Assembly (NCBI RefSeq): GCF_009755355.1
Contig: NZ_WQLB01000009.1
Coordinates: forward strand, 1 to 64,000
Length of the DNA stretch: 64,000 nt
Source of the DNA: Deinococcus arboris
GTDB taxonomy: Bacteria > Deinococcota > Deinococci > Deinococcales > Deinococcaceae
Reading direction: 5' to 3'
Shown: positions 41,931-51,369 of the stretch, in pieces
How the letters are laid out: each line of letters begins with the position of its first letter
Position numbering within the stretch: the first letter of the stretch is position 1
Notes under the pieces: generated by a model
What the model was told of the DNA's origin: nothing
Seen by the model: the letters and a program-made list of their open reading frames with translations, nothing else
Databases searched by the model: none
Translations under genes and position numbers: made by a program

Positions 41931-42656
41931 TTAGCTCAGCGCTTTCCAGGTGGGCGTCGTCTCGTTCAGGTTGGCCCAGTGCAGTCCGCCGCTCAGGTTC
42001 GCCGTGAACATGCACCGCTGCGTCCCCCCAGGGGCCGCCTGACGGTTCGGCGCCCCGATGTTGACCGTGGCCAGCAGCGCGAAGCCATCGTCATACAGCC
42101 ACAGGATGCGCTCCCGGTTGTTCGGGCTCAGGCTCATCCCCCGAGTGATCAGGCGCTTCACGACAGGGTCATCAATGGCCGCCAGCGTGCGGATGTTCGC
42201 GGTCAGGTCCGTGCCGTTCACACTGCGGATGGGGGTGTTGCGACCGTGCACCTTGATCGTTTCCTCGTCGCTGGTCAGTGTGGGGCTGACTTCTTCCGGC
42301 GTGGGGATCTCCAACAGGTTGCTGTAGGTCGCCGTCGTACTTGACGCAACCCCGCCTACAGGCGCAGCCTGGATACTTACAGCCGTGGCACTGGTCCCAA
42401 TGGTCACGTCCGCCGTGGTCGTGATGGGCACCGTGCCGAACAGCAGCAGCGTGCCACTCGGAACGAAGGTATCGACCGTCGCTGAGAGCTGGGCCGTCGT
42501 GGCATTCGCATTCACCGTGGCCGTGTTGGTAATGGTGCCGTTCACGACCAGCGTGGTGGCCAGCGTACTCAGAATGAATGTGCGCAGCTTGTTCGCGCTG
42601 TAGGTCTTGGGCGTGGTTTCAGTGGGCAGGGCAGTGGGCAGGTTCGTGGTCTGCAT
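41931..42656 (-). CDS. Major tail (tube) protein
   Basis: 241 residues, beta-rich, with an Ig-like threonine/valine-rich stretch in the middle. It lies directly before the tail chaperones, the usual place of the tube protein. The assignment is by position, size and composition. Confidence 0.65.
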   Translation of the reverse strand: MQTTNLPTALPTETTPKTYSANKLRTFILSTLATTLVVNGTITNTATVNANATTAQLSATVDTFVPSGTLLLFGTVPITTTADVTIGTSATAVSIQAAPVGGVASSTTATYSNLLEIPTPEEVSPTLTSDEETIKVHGRNTPIRSVNGTDLTANIRTLAAIDDPVVKRLITRGMSLSPNNRERILWLYDDGFALLATVNIGAPNRQAAPGGTQRCMFTANLSGGLHWANLNETTPTWKALS

Positions 42657-42664
42657 GATGGCTC

Positions 42665-43075
42665 CTAGGTGCTGTGCACGTACGTGAGGGCGAAGCGCTG
42701 CCCGGCGTAATGGGTGCGCGTGATGAGGTCGTAACGGGGCGGCATGGTGTCAGCCGGTGAGGCACCACCCTGCCGGAGGCGAAGAGTCGGGTGCCGGTCC
42801 ACCTCGCCCGCACGGGCTTTCAGATGGGCCAGCAAGAGGTCGAGTTGCCGCTTCCCAGCCGCCGTAGGCGCCGCGCCGTAGAGCATCACGAGCACCAGGC
42901 GCTGCCGCTGCTGGAACCCATGACCTTGAACCGGGGCGCCCTCGGTCTCGCTGGTCACGGCATAGATGGTGCCCGGTTCTGGCAGGGGGTTGGGGACCAT
43001 GTGGCTGGCTACAGCATTGGTGTCATCACGGGCCAGGCGCACGCCTAGCGCGTCAAGGAGTTGATCCAGGGTCAT
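42665..43075 (-). CDS. Tail terminator-like protein
   Basis: 136 residues from the ATG at 43075 (MTLDQLLDALGVRLARDD). Its place between connector genes and tube gene, and its alpha-beta pattern with QRQRLVLVMLYG, fit a tail terminator or tail completion protein. Confidence 0.55.
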   Translation of the reverse strand: MTLDQLLDALGVRLARDDTNAVASHMVPNPLPEPGTIYAVTSETEGAPVQGHGFQQRQRLVLVMLYGAAPTAAGKRQLDLLLAHLKARAGEVDRHPTLRLRQGGASPADTMPPRYDLITRTHYAGQRFALTYVHST

Positions 43076-43262
43076 CCATGAACCTCGTGGTCGGTGCGAT
43101 GATCTGCACCTCAAAGTGAGCGATAGCGCGTTCCGGTGCGGCCCAGACCGCGCGGCCCAGGATGAAGCCGTGCTGAGTGCACAGCGCGGACAGTTCCCGG
43201 AAAAAGGCGTGGGCCTTCTGAGGGTCAGCCGGCAGGACCGGCCCCGATGAACGAGAAGCCAC
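43053..43262 (-). CDS. Small phage connector-region protein
   Basis: 69 residues from a GTG at 43262, starting VASRSSGPVLPADPQKAHAFF. It overlaps the next gene by 23 bases. Function is unknown. Confidence 0.5.
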   Translation of the reverse strand: MASRSSGPVLPADPQKAHAFFRELSALCTQHGFILGRAVWAAPERAIAHFEVQIIAPTTRFMDDPGSTP

Positions 43263-43266
43263 CCGG

Positions 43267-43551
43267 CTACTCGCGTTCAGGCCAGTGCCAGGTGCCGGGC
43301 GCTTTGGTGTCCTCGTCATGAGGCACGCTGTCCAATTGCGCGACACCTCCAATCCGGACAAACGCCGCACTGGATTCAGGGAAGATGTCAGCGCCTTCTT
43401 CGGTATGAACGGAGTGACCCAGATCGTTTGTCACATCCAGAAAGACAGCTACGTTTGGACGATCATTGTCAAAAGCGTTGACGACCGTTGCGGGCCGATG
43501 TGCGCCACTTGCGAGAACAACGTGAACGATTCTGCCGATGCTTGGCTTCAT
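43267..43551 (-). CDS. Small phage protein of the connector region
   Basis: 94 residues, beta-rich, starting MKPSIGRIVHVVLASG and ending TWHWPERE. GGAGG lies nine bases before the ATG. This kind of protein with a GTWHWPE end recurs in many siphovirus head-tail modules; its role is unknown. Confidence 0.6.
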   Translation of the reverse strand: MKPSIGRIVHVVLASGAHRPATVVNAFDNDRPNVAVFLDVTNDLGHSVHTEEGADIFPESSAAFVRIGGVAQLDSVPHDEDTKAPGTWHWPERE

Positions 43552-43576
43552 TGAAGTACCTCCAGAGCGTGGATTT

Positions 43577-44005
43577 CTACTGCAGGGCGGCCAGAGCAGA
43601 TCGAATACGCCCCACCAGTTCCGTGTCGCTGGCCGCTTTGGAGAGCCAGGGCCGGGCGCCGTACCCCGTGGCGCGGCTGATCGGGCTGTTCGGCGGCTCT
43701 GGAAACTCCAGCGCCCAGGCTTCGGGTGGCACTGGGGCCACGCTATTCAGGGCGCCCACCACCCAGCCGTTGACGCCCTGTTCTTTCCCCAGGCAGGCCA
43801 GCAGGGCGCCGCCTTGCTTGGCCGGGTACTCGCCGGGGTTGCTGCTGGGATTGGGCAGCCCAGGGTGGTGGGTGCCGCTGCCGGTCTGGTTCAGCTTCTC
43901 GCGGAGAAAGACCAGCGTGGTGTCGGCGATGACTTCCAGGGCGGGCTGAAGATGGCGCCGGAGCCGCTCTTCTACGTCGGGATGAAGCCGCAGCTGAGCG
44001 TTCAC
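43577..44005 (-). CDS. HK97 gp10-like neck protein
   Basis: 142 residues from a GTG at 44005 that overlaps the previous stop (GTGA). The helical N-terminus (LHPDVEERLRRHLQPALEVIADTT) and following LREKLNQTGSGTHHPG suit the HK97-gp10 family of head-tail joining proteins. Confidence 0.6.
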   Translation of the reverse strand: MNAQLRLHPDVEERLRRHLQPALEVIADTTLVFLREKLNQTGSGTHHPGLPNPSSNPGEYPAKQGGALLACLGKEQGVNGWVVGALNSVAPVPPEAWALEFPEPPNSPISRATGYGARPWLSKAASDTELVGRIRSALAALQ

Positions 44006-44475
44006 ACTGACCGGCCTTCTGGTGCGCGGGCGGTAAACGTCCAGCACAGCCGCTGCGTGCCTTCATCCACGATGTCGCCGAGTGGAGACAGCAGCAGCGG
44101 TTTCGGCAGCTCGCCACCGAACACCTCGAACAGCAGGCCAGGGTCATGCAACGGGGCGGACCAGTGCGCCACGACTTCCCAGAGCGGCACCGCCATATCG
44201 GCGCCTAGGTCGGCTTTGTCCTTGGCGTCAAGCTGGTAAGCGATGCACGGGTAAGTACCTACAGCTGTGCCTGCGCCCGGTGTGGTGGGCGTGGGGTCAG
44301 GCGCTGGTGGCGTCACCAGTTCCCCGCGCTCGTCGTATTCGGGCAGGGGCTGGGCACCGGGGTCAGACGTAGCGGCCTGAGCCTTGAACACACGCAGCAT
44401 CTGGCCCATCTCGGCGTACAGCTCGTCAAATTCAGGTCGCGCAGCCTGAAATTCAGCGGTGATGGCGCCGGTCAT
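44002..44475 (-). CDS. Head-tail joining protein
   Basis: 157 residues with a proline-rich loop (VTPPAPDPTPTTPG) and beta strands. The ATG overlaps the previous stop (ATGA). Role from position. Confidence 0.5.
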   Translation of the reverse strand: MTGAITAEFQAARPEFDELYAEMGQMLRVFKAQAATSDPGAQPLPEYDERGELVTPPAPDPTPTTPGAGTAVGTYPCIAYQLDAKDKADLGADMAVPLWEVVAHWSAPLHDPGLLFEVFGGELPKPLLLSPLGDIVDEGTQRLCWTFTARAPEGRSV

Positions 44476-44888
44476 CGCGACGCCCCAACAGCCCGCACCG
44501 GACGTGGCACCCCAGCGGCGTACAAGGCCTGCCAGGCGCGAGACAGGTACTCAGCGGCGCTGGTCACCAGATTGGCCGCCACGTCCTCAGCAGAAGGCCC
44601 AGCCGCCTTCTCCAATTCGACCTTGCCGGCCTTGATTTTCTTGGTAGCGGCCCCTGTGGTCTTCGTGCGGCTGCTGCTGGCCCCAGTACTCGTGCGCAGG
44701 TGCAGGGCGTAGTTCATCACCGCCCGTTTCGCCGCCCGTTCCTGCGCACTGTTCGGCACCAAGACGACGCCGTACCGGGCCAGCTGCGGTTCGGCCCAGT
44801 CCACCGCTTCTTCAATCTGCCCCGTGGTCACGGCGGGCGCATCCGGGGCATACGCAGCCACATCAGCCGGGGTAACGGTGAGGGCCAT
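44472..44888 (-). CDS. Head-tail connector protein
   Basis: 138 residues, helical, starting MALTVTPADVAAYAPDAP, the pattern of gp6-type connector proteins that sit under the portal. A serine/threonine-rich lysine patch lies in the middle. Confidence 0.55.
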   Translation of the reverse strand: MALTVTPADVAAYAPDAPAVTTGQIEEAVDWAEPQLARYGVVLVPNSAQERAAKRAVMNYALHLRTSTGASSSRTKTTGAATKKIKAGKVELEKAAGPSAEDVAANLVTSAAEYLSRAWQALYAAGVPRPVRAVGASR

Positions 44889-44894
44889 CCCGAC

Positions 44895-45191
44895 TCACTT
44901 CCGCACTTCAAGCAAGAAGCGCTTGGCCACCATGTCCTGGGTCCAGGCATCGTCTGGCACCTCGACAGCCTTGCCGCCGCGCTCAATGGCTGTCTTGCTC
45001 TCCGGGTGCAGGTAGCTGCCGCTCCCCTTGTCCGGGTTGACCTTCACCGTGATGGTGGCGACTTCCTCCGCCTGTGCTTCGAGTTCGTCCAGCTTCGCCT
45101 CCAACTCAGCTGCGGTGTGGTCGTCAGGGTTCAGGGTTTCACCACCGGCAGCGGCAATCGCCTCCACCAGCTCTTTTTTGCTTCGGGCCAT
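44895..45191 (-). CDS. Small head-module protein
   Basis: 98 residues. The N-terminus (MARSKKELVEAIAAAGGETLNPDD) resembles a short HeH/LEM-type helical motif found in phage head genes, followed by a beta-rich part. It has a GGAGG site. Confidence 0.5.
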   Translation of the reverse strand: MARSKKELVEAIAAAGGETLNPDDHTAAELEAKLDELEAQAEEVATITVKVNPDKGSGSYLHPESKTAIERGGKAVEVPDDAWTQDMVAKRFLLEVRK

Positions 45192-45213
45192 GAGTGGCCT
45201 CCTGTAGGGGCAC

Positions 45214-45241
45214 GGCCCAGCCTGAACAGGTCAGCTGGGCC
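45214..45241 (-). terminator. Hairpin after the capsid gene
   Basis: GGCCCAGC pairs with GCTGGGCC around a 12-base loop. No T run. Possibly a partial terminator or mRNA stabiliser. Confidence 0.5.
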
Positions 45242-45268
45242 GGGAAGGGGCGATGGATTGGGTCAGGC

Positions 45269-46486
45269 TCAGGCGCGGCGGATGGCCTGGACGCTGTTCG
45301 CAAAGGGCTTGGCGTAGCCCTCGTTGATGCTCATCGTCCATTCCTGGGTCTGGTTCCGAATGAACTTCTGCGTTTCCTGGATCTGGCTGCCGTTCTCCAC
45401 CACGCGCTCCAGGCCGCGCACGATGGCCAGCAGCGTCTTGCTGCCGTCCAGAATGCTGCCGGTCGGGGCCACGCGCATCCGGCGGCCGTCCGGGGCGCGC
45501 ATGTCGGCGCCGTACATGGCCAGCTGGTCCGGCGTCAGGCTCTGGTTCGCCACGGGGTAACGCAGCGCCAGGATCCGCAGCACTTCGACCAGATCTCCCA
45601 CGTACAGGCGAATGCTGCGCCCATTGACGGCCAGGCGGATGCGGTACTCGTCCACCACCTGAATGCTCCAGTCCGCCGGCGTGGTGCCGTACAGCACGTA
45701 CCCGTTCCCGTTGCCGTCCCCGTTCACCATCGTTTCTACGGCTTCCTTGATGCGCGCGCGGCGCTCGCCCTCCGCGATGGTGTCGAAGGTCAGCTGCAAG
45801 AGGGGCAGCTTCAGGCGGCGCAGCACCTCGTAGGACACACGCACCCGGCCGCCCCGCTTGTAGACGTGCACCTCGCGCTCACTGCTGCCGATGGTGTACA
45901 GCAGCATGTCGCTGGCCTCCGCCACGCGGGTCAGGTTGTAACTGTCGTAAGTGGGTTCCGTGATCTGGGCGCTGCGGTAACCGTCGCCGTCCACCCCAGT
46001 CGTGGTGTCCACCAGATCGTCCAGGCTCACCAGTTCCTGGGCCACGTCCTCGCGCTGGTCCACCAGGCCGCGCAGCTGCAGCGGGTATTCCACGTCACCC
46101 GGCGCGCTGGGGTTAGTGCTGAACGACAGGTCGCTGCTGCGGCCGATGCCCATGCTGTGCTCGAACATCTCCTGGCTCAGTCCGGCAAAGAGGACGTCCG
46201 CGCCGCGCACGTAGTCCGGGTGATTGGGGGTGAACACCGCGCAGGTGCTGGCGTTCGGGCCGTCCAGCACCACGCCGCTGTTCACCAGCAGCTGGCGCAC
46301 GGCACTGACCGGCTGGCCGTTCACGCGCAGCTCGGGGTCGTAGAGGTCGGGGGCAATGTCACCCTTGCGGGCCATCTCATGGAGGTGGAGGTTCAGGTTG
46401 ATGTAGCTGCGGTTGTGGGTCGCGCCGGTCTGGGTGGCGTCCTGGTAGATGCCGTCGTCCAGCTGAGCCAGTCGTTTGATGGTCAT
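45269..46486 (-). CDS. Major capsid protein
   Basis: 405 residues. Position after the protease and decoration genes and before the connectors, an isolated strong ribosome site and flanking hairpins indicate the major capsid protein. The N-terminal quarter and the C-terminal IVRGLERVVENGS region are typical in size, but the family could not be named by eye. Confidence 0.72.
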   Translation of the reverse strand: MTIKRLAQLDDGIYQDATQTGATHNRSYINLNLHLHEMARKGDIAPDLYDPELRVNGQPVSAVRQLLVNSGVVLDGPNASTCAVFTPNHPDYVRGADVLFAGLSQEMFEHSMGIGRSSDLSFSTNPSAPGDVEYPLQLRGLVDQREDVAQELVSLDDLVDTTTGVDGDGYRSAQITEPTYDSYNLTRVAEASDMLLYTIGSSEREVHVYKRGGRVRVSYEVLRRLKLPLLQLTFDTIAEGERRARIKEAVETMVNGDGNGNGYVLYGTTPADWSIQVVDEYRIRLAVNGRSIRLYVGDLVEVLRILALRYPVANQSLTPDQLAMYGADMRAPDGRRMRVAPTGSILDGSKTLLAIVRGLERVVENGSQIQETQKFIRNQTQEWTMSINEGYAKPFANSVQAIRRA

Positions 46487-46511
46487 GGGTGCCTCCGTGG
46501 GGCAAGGGAAA

Positions 46512-46537
46512 GGCCCGCACAGCAGGGCTGCGGGGCC
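46512..46537 (-). terminator. Hairpin before the capsid gene
   Basis: GGCCCGCA and TGCGGGGCC pair across AGCAGGGC-type loop bases with one bulge, followed on the minus strand by TTTCCC. A weak terminator or processing site. Confidence 0.45.
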
Positions 46538-46555
46538 GGTGGAGAGCCGAGGCGA

Positions 46556-46915
46556 CTACAGGATGTAAAACGCGACGCTGTCGCTGTCCGTGGCGATGAC
46601 GTGGCATTCCACGCCCGTTCCGGCCTGCACACCACCCGTGCCATCAGCTTGCAGGTTCTGAATCCCGACGCTGATGGCGCCGGTGCGGCGGGCCACGTTC
46701 ACCAGGCCGCGCTCGACGGTGCCGTACCCGTCCGCTTCCTTCGTGATGAGCTGGCCTACGAACTTGGCGGCAGCGGCCGGGCGGCCCACCTCGCCGGCGT
46801 TCGTGGTGGGACCAACGATGTCGCCTTTCACGGCACTGGTGGCGACTTTGTAGGTGATGCCGAGCTTGGGGTCCTGGCCGTTGAATCCGGCCTTACCAAC
46901 GCGAATCTGCTTCAT
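46556..46915 (-). CDS. Head decoration protein
   Basis: 119 residues, small and beta-rich, starting MKQIRVGKAGFNGQDPKLG. It lies between protease and capsid genes, as lambda gpD-like and other capsid-stabilising proteins do. Confidence 0.62.
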   Translation of the reverse strand: MKQIRVGKAGFNGQDPKLGITYKVATSAVKGDIVGPTTNAGEVGRPAAAAKFVGQLITKEADGYGTVERGLVNVARRTGAISVGIQNLQADGTGGVQAGTGVECHVIATDSDSVAFYIL

Positions 46916-46958
46916 GCGGTGCCTCCTGGGCGAGAGTCAGGGCGAAGGGCCGGGCCGC

Positions 46959-48305
46959 TCAGCGGACGCCGTAGGCGGCGGCAGGCGCGGGGCGGCGCTG
47001 CGGGTCCGCCGTTTCCTTGGGGGCGCGGCTGATGCGGCCACCGGGCAGCGCGGCTTCAATCTCGCTGTCCAGGCGGTCCACTTCGGCTTTGAGGTCAGCA
47101 ATATCGGCTTTCCCCCACACTTTGGCGGCCCGGTCAGCCGCAGCCTGTCCGGCTTCGTCATTGCCGCGCAGCGTGATGGTGCGGGCCTTGAGCTGATCAG
47201 TCAGCGCGGTGCGGTACGCGGCGCCGTCTGCGGCCTGGGCCTTTACGGCAGCCAGATCGGCGGACTTGCCCTCTTCCTCGGTCACACCGATGGCGGCCAA
47301 GAGCGAAGCACGCTCTGCTGTCTTCGCAGCCGCCTCGCGCTTGTTCAGTGCGGCCTTGATCTGTTCGGGGGTGGCGTCGGCACTCAGGCCGAGCAGGGTC
47401 AGCAGTTCGTCCATCGGGACACCAACCTTTCCGCCGGAGGGCGGGGAGAGAGCGGCGGCGCGGGCGGCGCCACCTTTGGCTTTGCCCGCCGAGGCGAGCG
47501 TGATGGCGTCTGCGAGTGTGCCTAGACGGTCAGCCACACCGGCCGCAATCGCCTGTTCACCCACCCACACCCGGCCACTGGCCCAGCGGTCCTGGACCTG
47601 CTCAGGGGTGGCACTCCGGCCCAGGGCCACACCACGCAGAAACACGGCGTTGGTGTCTTCCACGAGGGTGGTGTAGGTCTCGTCTACAGCGTCGTTGTGT
47701 GCTTCGCCGGGCTGACCTGGGGCCTTTAGGTCGCCGCTGCGGTAGACATGCAGCTTGATGCCGTCCTGGGCGGCCATGCCGCTGTAATCCGTCCAGCGCA
47801 TGAACGTGCCGATGCTGCCCACCATGCTCGTGCGGCCCGTCAGGATGCTGCTGGCCCCGCACCCGATCCAGTACGCCGCGCTGCCCATCAAGTCGCGCAC
47901 GGCCGCGATAACGGGCTTCACCTTGGCGGCCTCTCGCACGGCTTCGGCGGCCAGGTCCACCCCTTCCACCACGCCGCCGGGGCTGTTCACGTCCAGCACG
48001 ATGCCAGCCACGGCAGTGTCACCCGCTGCGGCCCGCACGGCCGCCGCCAGTTCATAGGGATCGGTCAGGGCGAAGTACTCGCGGTACCAGCTGGGTGCGC
48101 CGGCCAGCACGGGGCCATGCAGGCGGATGACAGCAACGCGCCCCTCACGGGTGGACGTGGGGGCGGTCTCAGCCAGGCGGGTCAGGTGTTCGGGTCCAGC
48201 CCGAATGCTGTCTTCCAGCGCGCTCAGGGCACTGGGCAGGATGGCCAGCGGGCGGCCCAGGAACGGGCTACTCGTCGGCGGGCTCGTCGTCTTGCTCAGG
48301 GTCAT
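46959..48305 (-). CDS. S49 prohead protease fused to scaffold
   Basis: 448 residues. The protease half has VLDVNSPGG (oxyanion loop), the serine in LMGSAAYWIG and a lysine in RSGDLKAPG, the Ser-Lys dyad of SppA/ClpP-like phage proteases. From about residue 310 the protein is alanine- and glutamate-rich and helical, like an internal scaffold (SADATPEQIKAALNKRE). It overlaps the portal end by 38 bases. The GGAGG site is only two bases from the ATG. Confidence 0.82.
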   Translation of the reverse strand: MTLSKTTSPPTSSPFLGRPLAILPSALSALEDSIRAGPEHLTRLAETAPTSTREGRVAVIRLHGPVLAGAPSWYREYFALTDPYELAAAVRAAAGDTAVAGIVLDVNSPGGVVEGVDLAAEAVREAAKVKPVIAAVRDLMGSAAYWIGCGASSILTGRTSMVGSIGTFMRWTDYSGMAAQDGIKLHVYRSGDLKAPGQPGEAHNDAVDETYTTLVEDTNAVFLRGVALGRSATPEQVQDRWASGRVWVGEQAIAAGVADRLGTLADAITLASAGKAKGGAARAAALSPPSGGKVGVPMDELLTLLGLSADATPEQIKAALNKREAAAKTAERASLLAAIGVTEEEGKSADLAAVKAQAADGAAYRTALTDQLKARTITLRGNDEAGQAAADRAAKVWGKADIADLKAEVDRLDSEIEAALPGGRISRAPKETADPQRRPAPAAAYGVR

Positions 48306-49704
48306 CACCTCCGGGGGGTGGATTTGGAACTTGAGCCGCGCGCTTCTTCCGGTCGCGCAGCACCTTCTTACCGTCGAAGCCGTCTCGCTCTGCCGCCCAT
48401 TCCAGGTAGCTGTCCCCGTACAGCACTGAATACTTCTCGTCCACCTGCGCCTGGGCCAGTGCCGCTTCGGCGTGGTCCTTGCGGAAGGGATTGGGCGGCT
48501 CTTGGAAAGCAAGGCTGGCTTTGGCTGGGATGCCCGCCAAGCGCAGATTCAGATTCAAGGCGAAGACGATGCCGCGCGCGGCAGTCTGCCGCAGGTTGGC
48601 GCTGTGGGCCAGCTGAATCGGGTAGACGACCTGAGCCAGAGCCTGCGTGGTGCTGTCCATCTTCCCGCGCATGAAGGGCAGGGTGAGCAGGCCAGACCAG
48701 ACCTTGAGGGCGTTCATCTCTTCTAGGTCGCTCAGCCCGCCCACGTTGCCGGTCAGGGGCACGCTCTTGATGCTGGCCCCGTCTTCCACGGCTGCGACGC
48801 CGAGGTCACGGGTCTGAGTGATGGTGTCCAGATAGGCGGCGTAGTGATCGGCCACAGCCTCCTGGTAGTAAGGATCCTGTTCGCTCTCCACCCCCAGCTC
48901 TTTCAGCGTGGGCTTGGGCACCCCCACTTCCAGAAACACCCCCTGGGCAATCAAGCGGATGACCTTGTCGATGCCCAGCGTGATGGCCGCCTGGCGCTCG
49001 ATTTCGGTCAGGGCCGCAATCATGGCCGGGGTGCCCAGCTCATCGGTGCCGCGCGCACCGTAGGGCGTGTAGAGGAACGTGTCCGGGTGCATGGGCTGGG
49101 CGTTGCCGTCCTGCCAGTACTCGCGCACGTCCCCGCTGCGCCGCAGACTGATCTCCTCAGCGGTCAGCAGTTCAATGCCGGCCACGCCAGTGCGGCTGCG
49201 GTTGGGGAAGGCTTCAACGGCGCAGCCCCCGGCCTGGTAGGCCTCGCGCACCTGCTGATTCACCAACTCGTGAAGGGGCAGGTGCAGGCGATCCAGGAAT
49301 CGGGTGGTCTCGCGCTCAGCGCGGACCACTGCACTGGGGCTGCCCTCGAATTCCACCCGGACGCCTGGTGTGCCATCCGGGGCTGGGGGGTTGGCCAGCG
49401 CCACGAGGTCCTGCATGGCGCCGCTGGCGTCGGCATTAGTAACGGTGGCCTCGCGGCAGAGCTGAATGGCTTCCCGGCGGCCCCGACTGCCGAAGACGCT
49501 GGGACTCCAGAACCACGTCCAGCCACCATCGGCCAGGGTGCGGCTGACGCGGCCTTTGGGCATAGGCCGATTGGCCGCAGCAGCGCGGGCCAGGAGGCGC
49601 TGGGGAGTGACGAGGGCACTGCGGTCTGCGGTGGGGCTCCGGGCGCGGGGCGCGTCGTCGCGTGGGTATTTCTCCGCGAGGAGGCGCTGGACAGCTGGGT
49701 TCAT
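48268..49704 (-). CDS. Portal protein
   Basis: 478 residues between large terminase and protease. The helical region ALTEIERQAAITLGIDKVIRLIAQG and the LTGNVGGLSDLEEMNALKVWSG segment are in keeping with phage portals. It forms the dodecameric DNA gate. GGAGGTAA precedes the ATG. Confidence 0.78.
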   Translation of the reverse strand: MNPAVQRLLAEKYPRDDAPRARSPTADRSALVTPQRLLARAAAANRPMPKGRVSRTLADGGWTWFWSPSVFGSRGRREAIQLCREATVTNADASGAMQDLVALANPPAPDGTPGVRVEFEGSPSAVVRAERETTRFLDRLHLPLHELVNQQVREAYQAGGCAVEAFPNRSRTGVAGIELLTAEEISLRRSGDVREYWQDGNAQPMHPDTFLYTPYGARGTDELGTPAMIAALTEIERQAAITLGIDKVIRLIAQGVFLEVGVPKPTLKELGVESEQDPYYQEAVADHYAAYLDTITQTRDLGVAAVEDGASIKSVPLTGNVGGLSDLEEMNALKVWSGLLTLPFMRGKMDSTTQALAQVVYPIQLAHSANLRQTAARGIVFALNLNLRLAGIPAKASLAFQEPPNPFRKDHAEAALAQAQVDEKYSVLYGDSYLEWAAERDGFDGKKVLRDRKKRAAQVPNPPPGGDDPEQDDEPADE

Positions 49705-49707
49705 GGG

Positions 49708-51369
49708 TTACCTCCGGCGGGCGAGGGCGGCGCGGCGCGCGGCCAGTGTGGTGCGGGTGGTGGTGTCAGCGGCCCGTTCAGCAGCACGAAGAGCGGCTTT
49801 AGCAACGGCATGCATCCCTGTCGCGGTGGGTTTTTCTATGGCGGGTGGGTCATAGATGGCCAGTGCCAGCGCATCGGCCCGGTCAGGGGAGCGCCCCATA
49901 CGCTTCTTCAGGTCCTCTTTCTTCTCGACCTTGCTGCGGCCCTGCGCGTCAAACGAGTACTTCACCGCCACCAGCTCGCCTTCCAAATGGCTATCCGGCG
50001 GGAGCTGGCCCCCTTCCTTCAACCAGTTGCGAAGGGCAAACCAGAGCTGATCGCGCAGCTTGCTGTACCCCTCGCTGGTGGCGGCCTCGCTCACCGTGAT
50101 GGGCAGGATGGTCAGGCCAAGTTCTCGGGCCCGCTTGCTGTGCCGGAGGTGATCGGTGACCCCGCTGCCGTTGCCCAGGTCGTCAATCTTGACCCGGACA
50201 GGACCGGCGGTGACGGGGTAGTCGTGAGTTGCCCGAAGCTCCTCCACGAAGTCCATCACGTGGCCAGCCACTTCCACGTTGTCCTGCTTGGCATGCACGC
50301 GAGGGGCGATAGGTTGCTTCCCGAACAGTGGCTGCAGGACAGTGCTGTCATCCCCGAACCGGGCCACATCGACGCCGAGGGTGAAGGCGCCAGTGGGCCC
50401 CTGGTCCTGCGCGTCAAACCGCGCCCGCGCCGCTTCCACGAGGCCCAGGCCAATGACGGTGTTCTCGGCCTGGGTCGGGAAGTTCCCTCGCACACGCACC
50501 TGAAACAGTGGACTGTCCTCGCCCCAATCCAGCTTCTTCTCCTGAACCCAGTCCCGCGTGGCGAGGCCAGGGATCAGGATCTCGCCGCTGATGACGTTGG
50601 GCGTGTCCTCACTGCTGATGTGGATGGTGTTCCACAAGTGCCGCTTGGTGGTGTGCGAGTCGTAGAACGTCCCGCTGACTTGGGTCGGGTTGCTGATCAG
50701 CAGCAGACTCGCGCCGCCGGCCAGATTTCCCTCAATGGCCTCAAAGATGCCTTCGTCCACCCCGGACGCCTCGTCAATGATGAATTGCAGATCGGCCCCG
50801 GAGACACCGGCCATCTTTTCCGGCTCGTCAGTGCTGAAGCCGAACAACTCGCTCTCCCCATGAACGAAGCCGCTGCCCGGATCAAGCGGCATGCGGCCGG
50901 GCAGCCGGGCCTTGCTGTGCAGCCGCCGAACTTCCTTCCAGATGATGATGCGCACCTGGCGGCTGGTAGGCGCGCTGAGGACGGTGCGGCTGTCCGGGCG
51001 GCAGTAAACGCGCCAGAGACCGATCACAGCAGCGGTGGTGGACTTGCTGACCTTGTGGCCGCTGCGCACGCTGACGCGGCGGGAAGTGACCACGGCGGTC
51101 AGGATGCGCTTCATGGCGTCCCAGATGGTCAGGCCCAGGACTTCGGTGGCGAAGCCGACCGGATCGTTCTGGTAACGCAGGAAGGGGTTCTCAGCTTCGG
51201 TCTGCTTGGGCTTGGCGATGGTCTGATTCAGCCCCGCTTGAAGACCGCGGCTAAACGGGGAGGCCGCTAGGACTGGTTCAGTACCGGACGCTGCGGGCGT
51301 GTCGTTCAACAGCGCCTGCAAGTTCAGATCGCAGCTCCGCTGGTGTGAACGTCGATAAGTCTGCGTCAT
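49708..51369 (-). CDS. Terminase large subunit
   Basis: The ATPase domain has a Walker A variant VRSGHKVSKST near residue 102 and a Walker B LQFIIDEASG near 193. The nuclease domain shows LGVDVARFGDDST near 330, KIDDLGNGSGV and a final PDRADALALAIYD, the RNase H-like acidic residues. It cuts and pumps the genome into the prohead. The ATG at 51369 has GGGAGGTGA seven bases before it and gives a 92-base overlap with the small subunit gene. Confidence 0.88.
   Translation of the reverse strand: MTQTYRRSHQRSCDLNLQALLNDTPAASGTEPVLAASPFSRGLQAGLNQTIAKPKQTEAENPFLRYQNDPVGFATEVLGLTIWDAMKRILTAVVTSRRVSVRSGHKVSKSTTAAVIGLWRVYCRPDSRTVLSAPTSRQVRIIIWKEVRRLHSKARLPGRMPLDPGSGFVHGESELFGFSTDEPEKMAGVSGADLQFIIDEASGVDEGIFEAIEGNLAGGASLLLISNPTQVSGTFYDSHTTKRHLWNTIHISSEDTPNVISGEILIPGLATRDWVQEKKLDWGEDSPLFQVRVRGNFPTQAENTVIGLGLVEAARARFDAQDQGPTGAFTLGVDVARFGDDSTVLQPLFGKQPIAPRVHAKQDNVEVAGHVMDFVEELRATHDYPVTAGPVRVKIDDLGNGSGVTDHLRHSKRARELGLTILPITVSEAATSEGYSKLRDQLWFALRNWLKEGGQLPPDSHLEGELVAVKYSFDAQGRSKVEKKEDLKKRMGRSPDRADALALAIYDPPAIEKPTATGMHAVAKAALRAAERAADTTTRTTLAARRAALARRR

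Noticed and set aside
45194..47032. 612-codon plus-strand frame in the head module
   Set aside because: Antisense of capsid and decoration genes; composition is shadow-like.
48844..51270. 808-codon plus-strand frame
   Set aside because: Antisense of portal and terminase, which show conserved motifs.
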